DNA of 23,432 bases from JAAFIP01 sp043718065 (GCA_043718065.1 JAYSWJ010000219.1:1-23432), one strand, 5' to 3'. Positions 14,224-21,773 are shown, counted from the first letter of the stretch. The notes: generated from the letters alone by a model not told the origin. Numbers and translations are program-made.

Positions 14224-15648
14224 TTACTCCACGGCTTTCACCATATCTTCAATCACTTTTTTGGCATCACCAAACACCATCATGGTTTTGTCCATGTAGA
14301 ACAATTCATTATCTAAGCCGGCATAACCTGCTGCCATGGAGCGCTTGTTCACGATAATAGTTTTAGCTTTGTAGGCCTCAAGTATCGGCATGCCGTAAAT
14401 AGCGCTGCCCTTGGTATGCGCAGCAGGGTTGACCACATCATTGGCTCCCAAGATGATGGCAACGTCGGCTTGGCCAAATTCACCGTTGATGTCTTCCATC
14501 TCAAACACTTGGTCGTAGGGTACTTCGGCCTCGGCCAATAGCACGTTCATATGGCCCGGCATACGGCCTGCCACGGGGTGGATAGCGTATTTAACATTGA
14601 TGCCTTTGGCAGTGAGCTTCGCGGCCAGCTCTTTGACAGCGTGCTGCGCGCGCGCTACGGCCAAACCGTAGCCAGGCACGATCACCACGGTCTCGGCATT
14701 GCCCAGTACAAAGGCAGCATCATCTGCACTGCCGCTTTTAACCGGGCGCTGTTCTTTGGCGCCCGCCACAGCAGACGTGGCCTCGCCGCCAAAGCCTCCC
14801 AAGATCACATTAAAAAAGCTGCGGTTCATGGCCTTGCACATGATGTAGGACAAGATAGCGCCCGACGAACCCACCAGCGAGCCCGCAATAATCAACATGC
14901 TGTTGTTCAAGCTAAACCCAATGCCTGCTGCAGCCCAACCGCTATAGCTGTTAAGCATCGACACCACCACCGGCATATCAGCCCCGCCAATCGGAATAAT
15001 GATCAGCACACCCATGACAAAGGCCATGGCGGTGGCGATAGCAAAATACAGTGGCTCGCCTGTGAAAGTAAACAAGCCGATATTAGCCAGCAGAATGATG
15101 CCGAGCACCAAGTTAAGTTTGTGCTGACCGCTAAACTGCACTGGCGCGCCTTGAAACAAGCGAAATTTATAGGTGCCCGACAGTTTACCAAAAGCAATCA
15201 CCGAACCACTGAAAGTAACCGCACCGATCACCGAGCCCAGCGCCAGCTCTAGCCGGTTGCCCGCCGGGATCGCCATGCCTTTGGCCGCGATTTGAAAAGC
15301 CCAAGGTTCTACCACCGCAGCAATGGCAATAAACACCGCTGCCAAGCCGATCATGCTGTGGAAAAACGCCACCAGCTCGGGCATTTTGGTCATCTCTACA
15401 GTTTTAGCACGGTACGCGCCATAGCCGCCACCCACGACCACCCCTAACAGTACCCATGCTAAACCCATCAAATTACCATTGGCAATTTGCACAATCAACG
15501 CGCCTGTGGTCAGCACAGCAATCGTCATGCCGATCATGCCAAACAGGTTACCGCGAATTGACGTAGTGGGATGGCTCAAGCCTTTGAGAGCTTGAATAAA
15601 GCAAATAGACGCTACCAAATATAGCAGCGTAACGACGTTCATACTCAT
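14224..15648 (-). CDS. pntB: NAD(P) transhydrogenase, beta subunit
   Basis: PntB is the membrane and NADP(H)-binding subunit of the proton-translocating transhydrogenase, which uses the proton gradient to reduce NADP+ with NADH. It has 474 residues. About eight or nine hydrophobic helices lie in the first ~270 residues (for example FHSMIGLAAVFIAIAAVV, VMGVLIIIPIGGADMPVVV). The soluble dIII domain follows, with VIVPGYGLAVARAQHAV and HPVAGRMPGHMNVLLAEA and the C-terminal FGDAKKVIEDMVKAVE. A good ribosome binding site (AGGAG) precedes the ATG inside pntAb, and the two genes overlap by 4 nt (ATGA). A terminator follows. Confidence 0.96.
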   Translation of the reverse strand: MSMNVVTLLYLVASICFIQALKGLSHPTTSIRGNLFGMIGMTIAVLTTGALIVQIANGNLMGLAWVLLGVVVGGGYGAYRAKTVEMTKMPELVAFFHSMIGLAAVFIAIAAVVEPWAFQIAAKGMAIPAGNRLELALGSVIGAVTFSGSVIAFGKLSGTYKFRLFQGAPVQFSGQHKLNLVLGIILLANIGLFTFTGEPLYFAIATAMAFVMGVLIIIPIGGADMPVVVSMLNSYSGWAAAGIGFSLNNSMLIIAGSLVGSSGAILSYIMCKAMNRSFFNVILGGFGGEATSAVAGAKEQRPVKSGSADDAAFVLGNAETVVIVPGYGLAVARAQHAVKELAAKLTAKGINVKYAIHPVAGRMPGHMNVLLAEAEVPYDQVFEMEDINGEFGQADVAIILGANDVVNPAAHTKGSAIYGMPILEAYKAKTIIVNKRSMAAGYAGLDNELFYMDKTMMVFGDAKKVIEDMVKAVE

Positions 15649-15971
15649 TTGCCTGCTCCTTCAATCTGCGCAGGCGCTTTCTTTTCTTTCTTTCTGAACA
15701 TCTCTAGCATGCGGCGCGTAACCAAGAAGCCGCCAAACACGTTGACTGCTGCCAATGCGACAGCTAGCATGCCCATGGTCTTGCCTAAACCTGTTTCGGT
15801 CAGGGCCGCCGCCAGCATGGCGCCTACTATCACGATGGCACTGATGGCGTTAGTTACTGCCATCAACGGTGTGTGCAAGGCGGGCGTCACAGTCCACACC
15901 ACGTGGTAGCCCACATAGATGGCCAGAACGAAGATGATGAGGTTAAGGATGGTGGGGGATACGATGTCCAT
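15645..15971 (-). CDS. pntAb: NAD(P) transhydrogenase, alpha subunit part 2 (membrane)
   Basis: This small integral membrane subunit (108 residues, about three transmembrane helices: ILNLIIFVLAIYVGYHVVW, AISAIVIVGAMLAAAL, and MGMLAVALAAVNVFGGFLVT) corresponds to the C-terminal membrane part of E. coli PntA. Its separation from pntAa is the Rhodospirillum-type three-gene arrangement. It contains the family pattern HTPLMAVTNAISAIVIVGA. It overlaps pntB by 4 nt and lies 42 nt after an unknown exported gene that separates it from pntAa. No strong ribosome binding site precedes its ATG. Confidence 0.95.
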   Translation of the reverse strand: MDIVSPTILNLIIFVLAIYVGYHVVWTVTPALHTPLMAVTNAISAIVIVGAMLAAALTETGLGKTMGMLAVALAAVNVFGGFLVTRRMLEMFRKKEKKAPAQIEGAGK

Positions 15972-16013
15972 GGTGTTGTCTGGCTCTGGTGATGAATAGA
16001 TGGATTATTTTTG

Positions 16014-16730
16014 CTACAAAGGAGAAAACTCAAGTTTCGGTACAGGCAAACCGCCACGGAACGAGCTTAAGGTTTCTACTGCCGATTCAGCAAACTGGTC
16101 GGCCCACGCCGCAATAGCGGGCGAAAGACCTGCTGGCACCTGCGCTACTGGCTTTGCACCGGGCAAACCAGTGAAGTTTGGCGTAAACAGACCTTCAGCG
16201 TGAATGATCGCGCCGCCTTTAGCGGTCATGTGCATGAACAGGTAGTACGCTGATTGTGTGGGTACAACGCTAGCACCTACCGACTTGCTTGCTTGTTGCA
16301 GACCTTGAAGCGTGTTCGTTAACAGGTTTTCTACCGAGTAGGGCCCGGCAATGTAGACACAGCGATAATTTTCCAGCTTGGAATCATTGAAATCACGAAC
16401 GTAGGCTGCGGGGTCTTCACCGCACTTGCTTCCACGGACGTAGACCTGCGAGCGCCCCCAAGTCGATCCTACGTACAGCACCGCTTGTGGTTTGGCATCT
16501 GCGCCGGGCAGTGTCGATACTCTGGCTTTGCCTGGGATTGTGCCGCCTGCCGAGCTTACCTCTAGGTTGTAAGGCAGTTCTTCACTGGACTGCCAGCCTT
16601 CTTCGGCAAACGACAGCGTGACGCGACCCGCATCCACAGTGGTTCCCGCTACAGCTGACCCTGCAAGCAGCGCTAACAGCAAAAATAATGCGTTGGGAGG
16701 TTTGTAATATGGTTTCATAGGTCTTAACAT
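16014..16730 (-). CDS. Exported protein of unknown function inside the pnt operon
   Basis: I do not recognise this family. From ATG 16730 the protein has 238 residues; ATG 16718 (MKPYYKPPNALFLLL) is an alternative. A signal peptide is clear (basic start, then ALFLLLALLAGSAVAG), so it should be periplasmic or outer-membrane. The mature part has two cysteines about 20 residues apart (GSKCGED and NYRCVY), which could form a disulfide. It looks like a mixed beta-sheet domain, with no transmembrane segment and no catalytic motif I can name. It starts 2 nt after the pntAa stop and ends 42 nt before pntAb, so it is surely co-transcribed with the transhydrogenase genes. That position hints at a link with the enzyme, or may simply be an insertion that kept the operon readable. 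Confidence 0.8.
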   Translation of the reverse strand: MLRPMKPYYKPPNALFLLLALLAGSAVAGTTVDAGRVTLSFAEEGWQSSEELPYNLEVSSAGGTIPGKARVSTLPGADAKPQAVLYVGSTWGRSQVYVRGSKCGEDPAAYVRDFNDSKLENYRCVYIAGPYSVENLLTNTLQGLQQASKSVGASVVPTQSAYYLFMHMTAKGGAIIHAEGLFTPNFTGLPGAKPVAQVPAGLSPAIAAWADQFAESAVETLSSFRGGLPVPKLEFSPL

Positions 16731-16732
16731 TC

Positions 16733-17866
16733 TTAAGCCCCACGCTTCAAAATACCGCCCTGCGTCATCAAACACGCAGCCACAATGTCGTCTTCCATAT
16801 CAACCTTAATCCCGCCTTCTTTAGGCAAAATCAATTTCAAAAAGTCCAGCACATTGCGGGCGTACAGCGCAGACGAATCTGCGGCTACCAAGGCGGGCAG
16901 ATTAGTGTCGCCCACAATAGTCACGCCGTATTTGACGACAGTTTTATCTGCTTCAGACAAGGGGCAATTACCGCCCACACCAGCGGGCCCTTTGCCTGCG
17001 GCAATATCCACAATTACAGAGCCGGGTTTCATGGACTTGACCATGTCCTCGGTAATCAAAGTAGGTGCAGCACGACCGGGAATCAACGCAGTGGAAATCA
17101 CTATGTCAGCGGCAGCTACGCGCTTGGCCACCTCAACGGCTTGGCGCGCCAGCCAGCTGGGCGGCATGGGCTTGGCATAGCCACCCACACCGACCGCGGC
17201 TTCTTTTTCCTCGGGTGTGTCATACGACACATCGATAAATTTGCCGCCCAGTGATTCAATTTGCTCTTTCACGCTGGGGCGCACGTCAGACGCCTCGATC
17301 ACTGCGCCCAATCGCTTGGCTGTGGCAATAGCTTGCAAGCCCGCCACGCCCACGCCCAGTATGACAACGCGGGCGGCTTTCACCGTGCCTGCTGCGGTCA
17401 TTAGCATGGGGAAAAAGCGTTGGTATTTGTCCGCCGCCATCATCACGGCTTTGTAGCCTGCAATGTTGGCCTGCGATGACAGCACATCCATGCTTTGCGC
17501 GCGCGTGGTGCGTGGTGCCGCCTCTAGGGCAAAGCTGGTCACGCCAGCGGTGGCTAATCGTTGCAAGCCGTCTGCATCAAATGGGTTCAGCATACCCACC
17601 ACGGTGCTGCCAGACTGGAGCAGTGGCACCTCTGATGCAGCTGGCGCACGCACCTTAAGTACCAAGTCGCAGCCGTACGCACCTGCGGCACCAGCAATTT
17701 GCGCGCCTGCGGCTTCAAAGGCGGCATCGGTCACGCTGGCGGCAAGGCCCGCACCACTTTGCACCACGATGGTATGCCCTTGGGCGGTCAGTTTTTTGAC
17801 GGTTTCGGGGGTTGCAGCAACCCTCGTTTCGCCTGCCAGTATCTCGGACGGTACGCCCACACGCAT
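16733..17866 (-). CDS. pntAa: NAD(P) transhydrogenase, alpha subunit part 1 (NAD-binding)
   Basis: This is the soluble NAD(H)-binding dI subunit of the proton-translocating transhydrogenase, related to alanine dehydrogenase. It has 377 residues. The N-terminus MRVGVPSEILAGETRVAATP is typical, RTTRAQSMDVLSSQANIAGYK lies at about 119-139, and the NAD-binding GVGVAG at 171-176 is followed by SDVRPSVKEQIESLGGKF. A clear GGAG ribosome binding site lies upstream of the ATG at 17866. It is the first gene of the operon pntAa - unknown - pntAb - pntB. The ~130 bp to the divergent Nudix gene should contain the promoter. Confidence 0.96.
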   Translation of the reverse strand: MRVGVPSEILAGETRVAATPETVKKLTAQGHTIVVQSGAGLAASVTDAAFEAAGAQIAGAAGAYGCDLVLKVRAPAASEVPLLQSGSTVVGMLNPFDADGLQRLATAGVTSFALEAAPRTTRAQSMDVLSSQANIAGYKAVMMAADKYQRFFPMLMTAAGTVKAARVVILGVGVAGLQAIATAKRLGAVIEASDVRPSVKEQIESLGGKFIDVSYDTPEEKEAAVGVGGYAKPMPPSWLARQAVEVAKRVAAADIVISTALIPGRAAPTLITEDMVKSMKPGSVIVDIAAGKGPAGVGGNCPLSEADKTVVKYGVTIVGDTNLPALVAADSSALYARNVLDFLKLILPKEGGIKVDMEDDIVAACLMTQGGILKRGA

Positions 17867-17999
17867 GGCTGGTCTCCTCTAAGTAATGAAATAATTATTG
17901 ACTTACAGCTTACACGACTTTACGCGCATTTCACAAGGCGGTTAACGCCCGCTTAGACGCGTTTGGAATAATCTCTCTAACCATTTGCATAATGCTGGG

Positions 18000-18512
18000 A
18001 TGACTAATTTAGCTGTTAACGCTTCTACACCACGCTGGAAGCCCAGTGTTACGGTGGCCGCCGTCATCGAACGCGATGGCAAATTTCTGTTGGTTGAAGA
18101 GCACACCCCCGAGGGCCTGCGCTTGAATAACCCTGCTGGCCACTTGGACCCAGGCGAGAGCCCGCAAGATGGCTGCGCGCGTGAGGTGCTGGAAGAAACC
18201 ACCTGCCATTTCACACCGCAAGCTTTGGTGGGCGTGTACCTTAATCGTTTTCAACGCGTTGCAGTTGCAGGCTATGCAGACGAAGACATCACGTATTTGC
18301 GCTTTGCGTTTTGCGGCACGGTAGGCAGTCCGCAAAGCCATCTGCGCTTGGACGACGGCATTGTGCGTACCGTGTGGCTGACGCCACAGGAAGTGCGCGA
18401 TAGTGCGTACCGGCATCGCAGCCCGCTGGTGGTGCGCTGCATGGAAGATTACCTTGTTGGCCAGCGCTACTCTTTAGCCGCTGTGCTGACAGACAGCTCT
18501 GTAACACTATAA
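18000..18512 (+). CDS. Nudix hydrolase (NudJ-like)
   Basis: It has 170 residues from ATG 18000; a TTG at 17985 is a less likely start. The Nudix box runs from G47: GHLDPGESPQDGCAREVLEE, with E53 and R61-E62-x-x-E65-E66 in place for Mg2+ binding. The usual glycine after EET is a threonine (EETTC), which also occurs in some betaproteobacterial relatives as far as I recall. Overall it resembles NudJ (phosphatase acting on HMP-PP and nucleoside di/triphosphates), but the substrate cannot be read from sequence. It is divergent from the pnt operon. Its final codons and stop overlap the start of an ATAGCTG-family repeat. Confidence 0.88.
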   Translation: MTNLAVNASTPRWKPSVTVAAVIERDGKFLLVEEHTPEGLRLNNPAGHLDPGESPQDGCAREVLEETTCHFTPQALVGVYLNRFQRVAVAGYADEDITYLRFAFCGTVGSPQSHLRLDDGIVRTVWLTPQEVRDSAYRHRSPLVVRCMEDYLVGQRYSLAAVLTDSSVTL

Positions 18513-18552
18513 ATTTAATAGCTGCTTGAGCAGTATTTACTTGGGTTAGAAG
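18505..18552 (+). repeat. ATAGCTG-family dispersed repeat, copy at the Nudix stop codon
   Basis: The core atagctgcttgagcag is at 18518-18533. The leading cactataaattta differs by one or two bases from the glmU copy, and the tail tatttacttgggtta resembles the coq7 copy. The Nudix stop codon (18510-18512) lies inside the repeat, so the repeat supplies the last codons of that gene. Confidence 0.75.
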
Positions 18553-18617
18553 CCTAAAACACCTATTTTTATAGGCCTGCAGTGATAAAAATTCATATCT
18601 ATTCGAACGTAGCTTAC

Positions 18618-18643
18618 TACCACCGCGAAATACCACCGCGAAA
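18618..18643. repeat. 13-bp perfect tandem duplication
   Basis: The unit taccaccgcgaaa is present twice, back to back (18618-18630 and 18631-18643). It may be an operator pair or slippage product; nothing else distinguishes between these. Confidence 0.6.
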
Positions 18644-18757
18644 CTATGAATTTGGCAGATCCAGCGTTTCGGGCGCATTCATACTGCATGTACGGCTATG
18701 CAATTAATAGTAACGTTATTAAGCGATGACGCAATAATGTGTAGCGTTGCTCTCAGT

Positions 18758-18845
18758 GTGTGAGAACCGCTTGCGCCATGGGTCGTGTTGCCTTTAAGGT
18801 TAAACCCTGTTTAACTTTTCTACCGCTTAACAGTGGTTCTCACAC
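18758..18845 (+). promoter_or_regulatory. Long-range inverted repeat upstream of the lipoprotein gene
   Basis: An 11-bp perfect inverted repeat (gtgtgagaacc at 18758-18768, ggttctcacac at 18835-18845) encloses 66 nt. The enclosed part holds a further hairpin, gttaaa-ccctg-tttaac (about 18799-18815). Together they could form a structured 5' leader about 70 nt before the lipoprotein start. No known riboswitch class was recognised. Confidence 0.4.
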
Positions 18846-18915
18846 CATGAAAACGTACTCACACATATTTCATCCACAGCACACTACCAGCGCACAGCTA
18901 ACGCAAGGAGTTGCT

Positions 18916-19155
18916 ATGTCATCTTGGTTGCCCAAGGCTTTGAGCTTGCTTGGACTAACGATTGCCATGCTGGCACTGGTGGCGTTGACGGGCTGTAAGG
19001 ATGCTGGCAAGTCTGCCCCAGCGGGCGCCGACACAGGCGGCACGCCACCGCCACTGTCTGCGCCGCCTATGGCAGAAAAACCTGCTGCTGGCGGAATGAC
19101 ACCCTCTCCTAGCGGAGCAGCCAGCGCACCCGCTGATGCAGCTTCCAAGCCCTGA
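18916..19155 (+). CDS. Small low-complexity lipoprotein (79 aa)
   Basis: The ATG at 18916 has an excellent AAGGAG ribosome binding site 5 nt upstream. The protein has a signal peptide (SWLPKALSLLGLTIAMLALV) and lipobox ALTGC with the lipidated Cys near residue 27. The mature part is only about 50 residues of Ala, Pro, Gly and Ser with a few lysines (for example GTPPPLSAPPMAEKPAAGG), ending ASKP. No folded domain is apparent. The next gene encodes a second lipoprotein of the same design. Function unknown; a flexible envelope tether or filler lipoprotein would fit. Confidence 0.75.
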   Translation: MSSWLPKALSLLGLTIAMLALVALTGCKDAGKSAPAGADTGGTPPPLSAPPMAEKPAAGGMTPSPSGAASAPADAASKP

Positions 19156-19175
19156 TCTCATGCTTACAAGAATGT

Positions 19176-19195
19176 AAAGCCCTCCTGGCTTTATT
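19176..19195 (+). terminator. Weak terminator-like hairpin between the two small lipoproteins
   Basis: A 6-bp stem (AAAGCC / GGCTTT) with loop CTCCT is followed by ATTTCCT. The stem is short and the T-tract is interrupted, so it is probably leaky, an attenuator, or an mRNA processing point. Confidence 0.45.
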
Positions 19196-19267
19196 TCCTG
19201 CATCTTTAACCGCTGCATTGCCCACTAGGTGGGTGCAGCCACATTTTATTTTTTAAAGGTTCTTCTC

Positions 19268-19483
19268 ATGCGAAATACATCCACACAAAACGCATCTTCC
19301 TACCCGCGCACATTCAGCGCGCTCAAGCCAGTGGCACTAGCTGCAACTGCAGCAGCACTGGCACTGCTATTGTCAGCCTGCGGCGAGCCAGCTAAATCCG
19401 GCAGCATGGGCAGCTCTACCAGCACGGGCAGTAGCGCCTCTACCCCTACACCCATGGATGGTGCAAGCGCAGCCAAGCCTTAA
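19268..19483 (+). CDS. Small low-complexity lipoprotein (71 aa)
   Basis: The ATG at 19268 is preceded by AAAGG about 10 nt upstream. The signal peptide is long and Ala/Leu-rich (LKPVALAATAAALALLLSAC), with lipobox LSAC. The mature part is about 35 residues of Ser, Thr, Gly, Ala and Pro, ending AAKP. It resembles the preceding lipoprotein in plan (signal, Cys, Gly/Ser/Ala/Pro tail, terminal KP) but the two are not close in sequence. A strong terminator follows. An earlier in-frame start at 19229 has no advantage. Function unknown. Confidence 0.72.
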   Translation: MRNTSTQNASSYPRTFSALKPVALAATAAALALLLSACGEPAKSGSMGSSTSTGSSASTPTPMDGASAAKP

Positions 19484-19500
19484 TTGTTAATTTATTCAGC

Positions 19501-19535
19501 AAGCCATGACAGGCAATCGCTTGTCATGGCTTTTT
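19501..19535 (+). terminator. Strong intrinsic terminator after the small lipoprotein pair
   Basis: An 11-bp near-perfect stem (AAGCCATGACA / TGTCATGGCTT) with a ~10-nt loop is followed by T's (TTTTTG). It lies 18 nt after the stop codon and separates the lipoproteins from phaM. Confidence 0.88.
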
Positions 19536-19604
19536 GCTATGGTTTTTAGCGCCAATGTGCGGTAAGCTGTATTTGTATAAACTAGATACAAAACGGAGCA
19601 CACC

Positions 19605-20339
19605 ATGAGCGACGCTAACCCTTTTGGCAAATTTGTCCCTGGCTTTGATTTTCTGCAAAATCTTGCCAAAGGCGCAGCCAGCAACATTCCTCAGTTACCT
19701 AACCCCGCCAATTGGGTTGCGCCTACTCTCAATGTAGAAGAGTTGGACAAACGCATTGCCGAGCTGAAAGCAGTACAGTTTTGGTTAGACCAAAACGCTA
19801 AAGCACTGAGCGCTACCGTCACTGCGCTAGAAGTGCAAAAAATGACGCTCGCCACGCTCAAAGGCATGAACTTTAATATGGGCGATGTTGCCAACGCTTT
19901 CAAGCTGAAAGCCGCCGACACCGTGGCCAGCGCCGTTAGTGGTGCCAAAGACCGTATGACCGACGCCGTTACGGGCCAAAAATCAACCAACAAAAACTCT
20001 AAATCCGGCCCACTAGATGCTGCCGGGCTAATTGATCCCATGCAATGGTGGGGCTCGCTCACCCAGCAGTTTGGCCAAATCGCTGCGGGTGCCATGAAAG
20101 ACGCGGCCCAACAAACCGCCATCGACACCACCAAAAACATGGCCAAAGCCATGACACAAACCGCCTACAACACCGCTAAAAGTACAGCCGGACAGATGGC
20201 CAAAACAGCCAGCGCAGCCGCATCACACACCATGCAGCGCATGACCACGCCCTCTGCCTCAAAACCCACCAAAAAACCTGCTGCTACTAAAAAAATAGCT
20301 GTTCGAGCACGTAAATCAAGCGCCAGAGGCTCAAAATAG
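19605..20339 (+). CDS. phaM: PhaM family polyhydroxyalkanoate granule regulatory protein
   Basis: PhaM binds PHA synthase and DNA, activating the synthase and attaching PHA granules to the nucleoid in Ralstonia eutropha. This protein has 244 residues. The N-terminal family block is clear (FGKFVPGFDFLQNLAKGA, then LPNPANWVAPTLNVEELDKR and ELKAVQFWLDQNAKAL). A Lys/Ala/Thr-rich tail follows (about 200-244) that would bind DNA. A GGAG ribosome binding site lies about 8 nt before ATG 19605. The last ~17 codons coincide with a copy of the ATAGCTG dispersed repeat, encoding KKIAVRARKSSARG. phaC/phaA/phaB are not in the window. The stop codon overlaps what may be the true 5' end of the FIST gene. Confidence 0.88.
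   Translation: MSDANPFGKFVPGFDFLQNLAKGAASNIPQLPNPANWVAPTLNVEELDKRIAELKAVQFWLDQNAKALSATVTALEVQKMTLATLKGMNFNMGDVANAFKLKAADTVASAVSGAKDRMTDAVTGQKSTNKNSKSGPLDAAGLIDPMQWWGSLTQQFGQIAAGAMKDAAQQTAIDTTKNMAKAMTQTAYNTAKSTAGQMAKTASAAASHTMQRMTTPSASKPTKKPAATKKIAVRARKSSARGSK
20285..20333 (+). repeat. ATAGCTG-family dispersed repeat, diverged copy inside the phaM 3' end
   Basis: The core atagctgttcgagcac (20295-20310) matches the family core at 13 of 16 positions (against atagctgcttgagcag) and is followed by gtaaatcaagcgccagaggc, a tail that fits the fuller repeat form. It is read in frame and contributes basic residues to the PhaM tail. Confidence 0.45.
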
Positions 20340-20386
20340 CAACCAAACTATTCCCTTTTGGCCATGCCACCCACCCGCAGTGGCGT

Positions 20387-21622
20387 ATGGCCGCTGGCTT
20401 GGTGTTGGCCCAGTTGCGTGCGCAAATTGCGTTGCATGACTATGCACAACAGCCCACCTTGGCCATCGTCTACATCACCGACCATTACGCCGATGACGCG
20501 CAAGATATCCTGGACCATTTAAGTGCCGAGCTACCTACCGTGCCCGACTGGACAGGCACGGTAGGTGTAGGCATTGCATCGAACAACGTAGAGTATTTTG
20601 ACGAGCCTGCATTGGCCGTGATGCTGTGCGAGCTGCCGGGCGACCAGTACCGGGTGTTCAGCGGTGTTGCGCCATTAGGCTCGCAACATGGATTTTTTGA
20701 TGCCCACACCGCGCTGGTGCATGCAGACGGTAGCACGCCTGATTTGGCCGAACTGTTGCAAGAACTGGCTGCACGCACAGATTCGGGTTATTTGTTTGGC
20801 GGGCTAGCCTCTAGCCGCCGCCAAACCGTGCAGTTTGCGGTCAGTGGTAACGGCAACGTGCGCGGGCAGGGCAAGGCTACGGGCGTGTTTCATGGCGGCT
20901 TGAGCGGCGTGGCATTTGGCGAGGGCGTGGCCATGCTGTCGCGCGTGACGCAAGGCTGCGAGCCCTTAGTGACACCTGCAGGCAAAAAGTCTAAAGAGCG
21001 CACTATCACCGCCAGCGAAGGCAATGTAGTGACTGGGCTAGACGGACAGCCCGCCTTGCTGGTGCTGCTGCAAGACCTAGGCATTAGCCTAGACGAGCCG
21101 CGCACCGCGCTAGACAAGCTACGCAACACCTTGGTGGGTCTGACCGACGCTGGCGACCAAGCGATCACCGCTGTGGGCAACTTTGGCACCGACACCCGCG
21201 TACGCCACATCATTGGCCTAGATCCAGCGCGCCAAGGTATTGCCATTGCCGACGTCGCACCGCAAGGCGGCAGCATGGTGTTTTGCACTCGCAATGTCGA
21301 TGCTGCACGGCGTGATTTAACGCGCATTTGCGCAGAGATCCGCGAAGAGCTAGAGCCCGCTGAGGTGTCGTTTGACATGGCGGGCGATTTAGCGACTGAT
21401 CGCGCAGATGCATCGCCTACCCCTGCGCGGCGGATTGCAGGTGCCATCTACGTTAGCTGCGCGGGCCGTGGTGGCCCGCACTTTGGCGCACCCAGCGCCG
21501 AGCTGCAGCTGGTGCGCCACGCCTTGGGCGATGTGCCTTTGGTGGGCTTTTTTGCTGGTGGTGAAATCGCGCACCAGCATTTGTACGGCTACACTGGTGT
21601 GTTAACCGTGTTTACTACCTAA
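20387..21622 (+). CDS. FIST domain sensor-type protein
   Basis: FIST_N and FIST_C are paired domains proposed to bind small ligands such as amino acids; here they form a stand-alone 411-residue protein with no attached output domain. Typical segments are TGTVGVGIASNNVEYFDEPALAV, DSGYLFGGLASSRR, HGGLSGVAFGEGVAMLSRVTQGC, and the C-terminal YVSCAGRGGPHFGAPSAELQ and PLVGFFAGGEIAHQHLYGYTG (quoted in parts). The first usable start is ATG 20387. However, the frame is open and looks coding for 17 more codons upstream (TKLFPFGHATHPQWR at 20342-20386). No ATG, GTG or TTG exists there; an ATA at 20336 overlaps the phaM stop. The true start is therefore uncertain. Confidence 0.82.
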   Translation: MAAGLVLAQLRAQIALHDYAQQPTLAIVYITDHYADDAQDILDHLSAELPTVPDWTGTVGVGIASNNVEYFDEPALAVMLCELPGDQYRVFSGVAPLGSQHGFFDAHTALVHADGSTPDLAELLQELAARTDSGYLFGGLASSRRQTVQFAVSGNGNVRGQGKATGVFHGGLSGVAFGEGVAMLSRVTQGCEPLVTPAGKKSKERTITASEGNVVTGLDGQPALLVLLQDLGISLDEPRTALDKLRNTLVGLTDAGDQAITAVGNFGTDTRVRHIIGLDPARQGIAIADVAPQGGSMVFCTRNVDAARRDLTRICAEIREELEPAEVSFDMAGDLATDRADASPTPARRIAGAIYVSCAGRGGPHFGAPSAELQLVRHALGDVPLVGFFAGGEIAHQHLYGYTGVLTVFTT

Positions 21623-21737
21623 AATTTCTACGCACTGCGCGTTCTGCGCACAGTTGCAGTAGCGTTTGACGATACCGGCAGTGGTGCAATGCGCGGCTTG
21701 TTGTTTTATATATGTATTGAGCAGCATTGCTTGCACA

Positions 21738-21768
21738 CTCGTTTTCATGTTCAACAACATGAAACGAG
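21738..21768 (+). promoter_or_regulatory. Hairpin at the start of the CREST-like gene
   Basis: Arms ctcgttttcatgtt and aacatgaaacgag pair over 13 bp with one bulged T and a 4-nt CAAC loop. The hairpin contains two in-frame ATGs (21747, 21759) and ends 5 nt before a third (21774). The weak Shine-Dalgarno-like acgag for 21774 is within the 3' arm, so folding could affect translation. A dyad operator on DNA is the alternative. Confidence 0.45.
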
Positions 21769-21773
21769 TTTAT

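Larger units (their letters stand above)
18513..18915. other. Intergenic region, Nudix gene / small lipoprotein
   Basis: About 400 bases without a supported gene. It holds the rest of the ATAGCTG repeat, a 13-bp perfect tandem duplication at 18618-18643, and a large stem-loop candidate at 18758-18845. In-frame starts at 18760 and 18847 upstream of the lipoprotein gene are rejected because the Shine-Dalgarno at 18905-18910 points to 18916. Confidence 0.55.
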
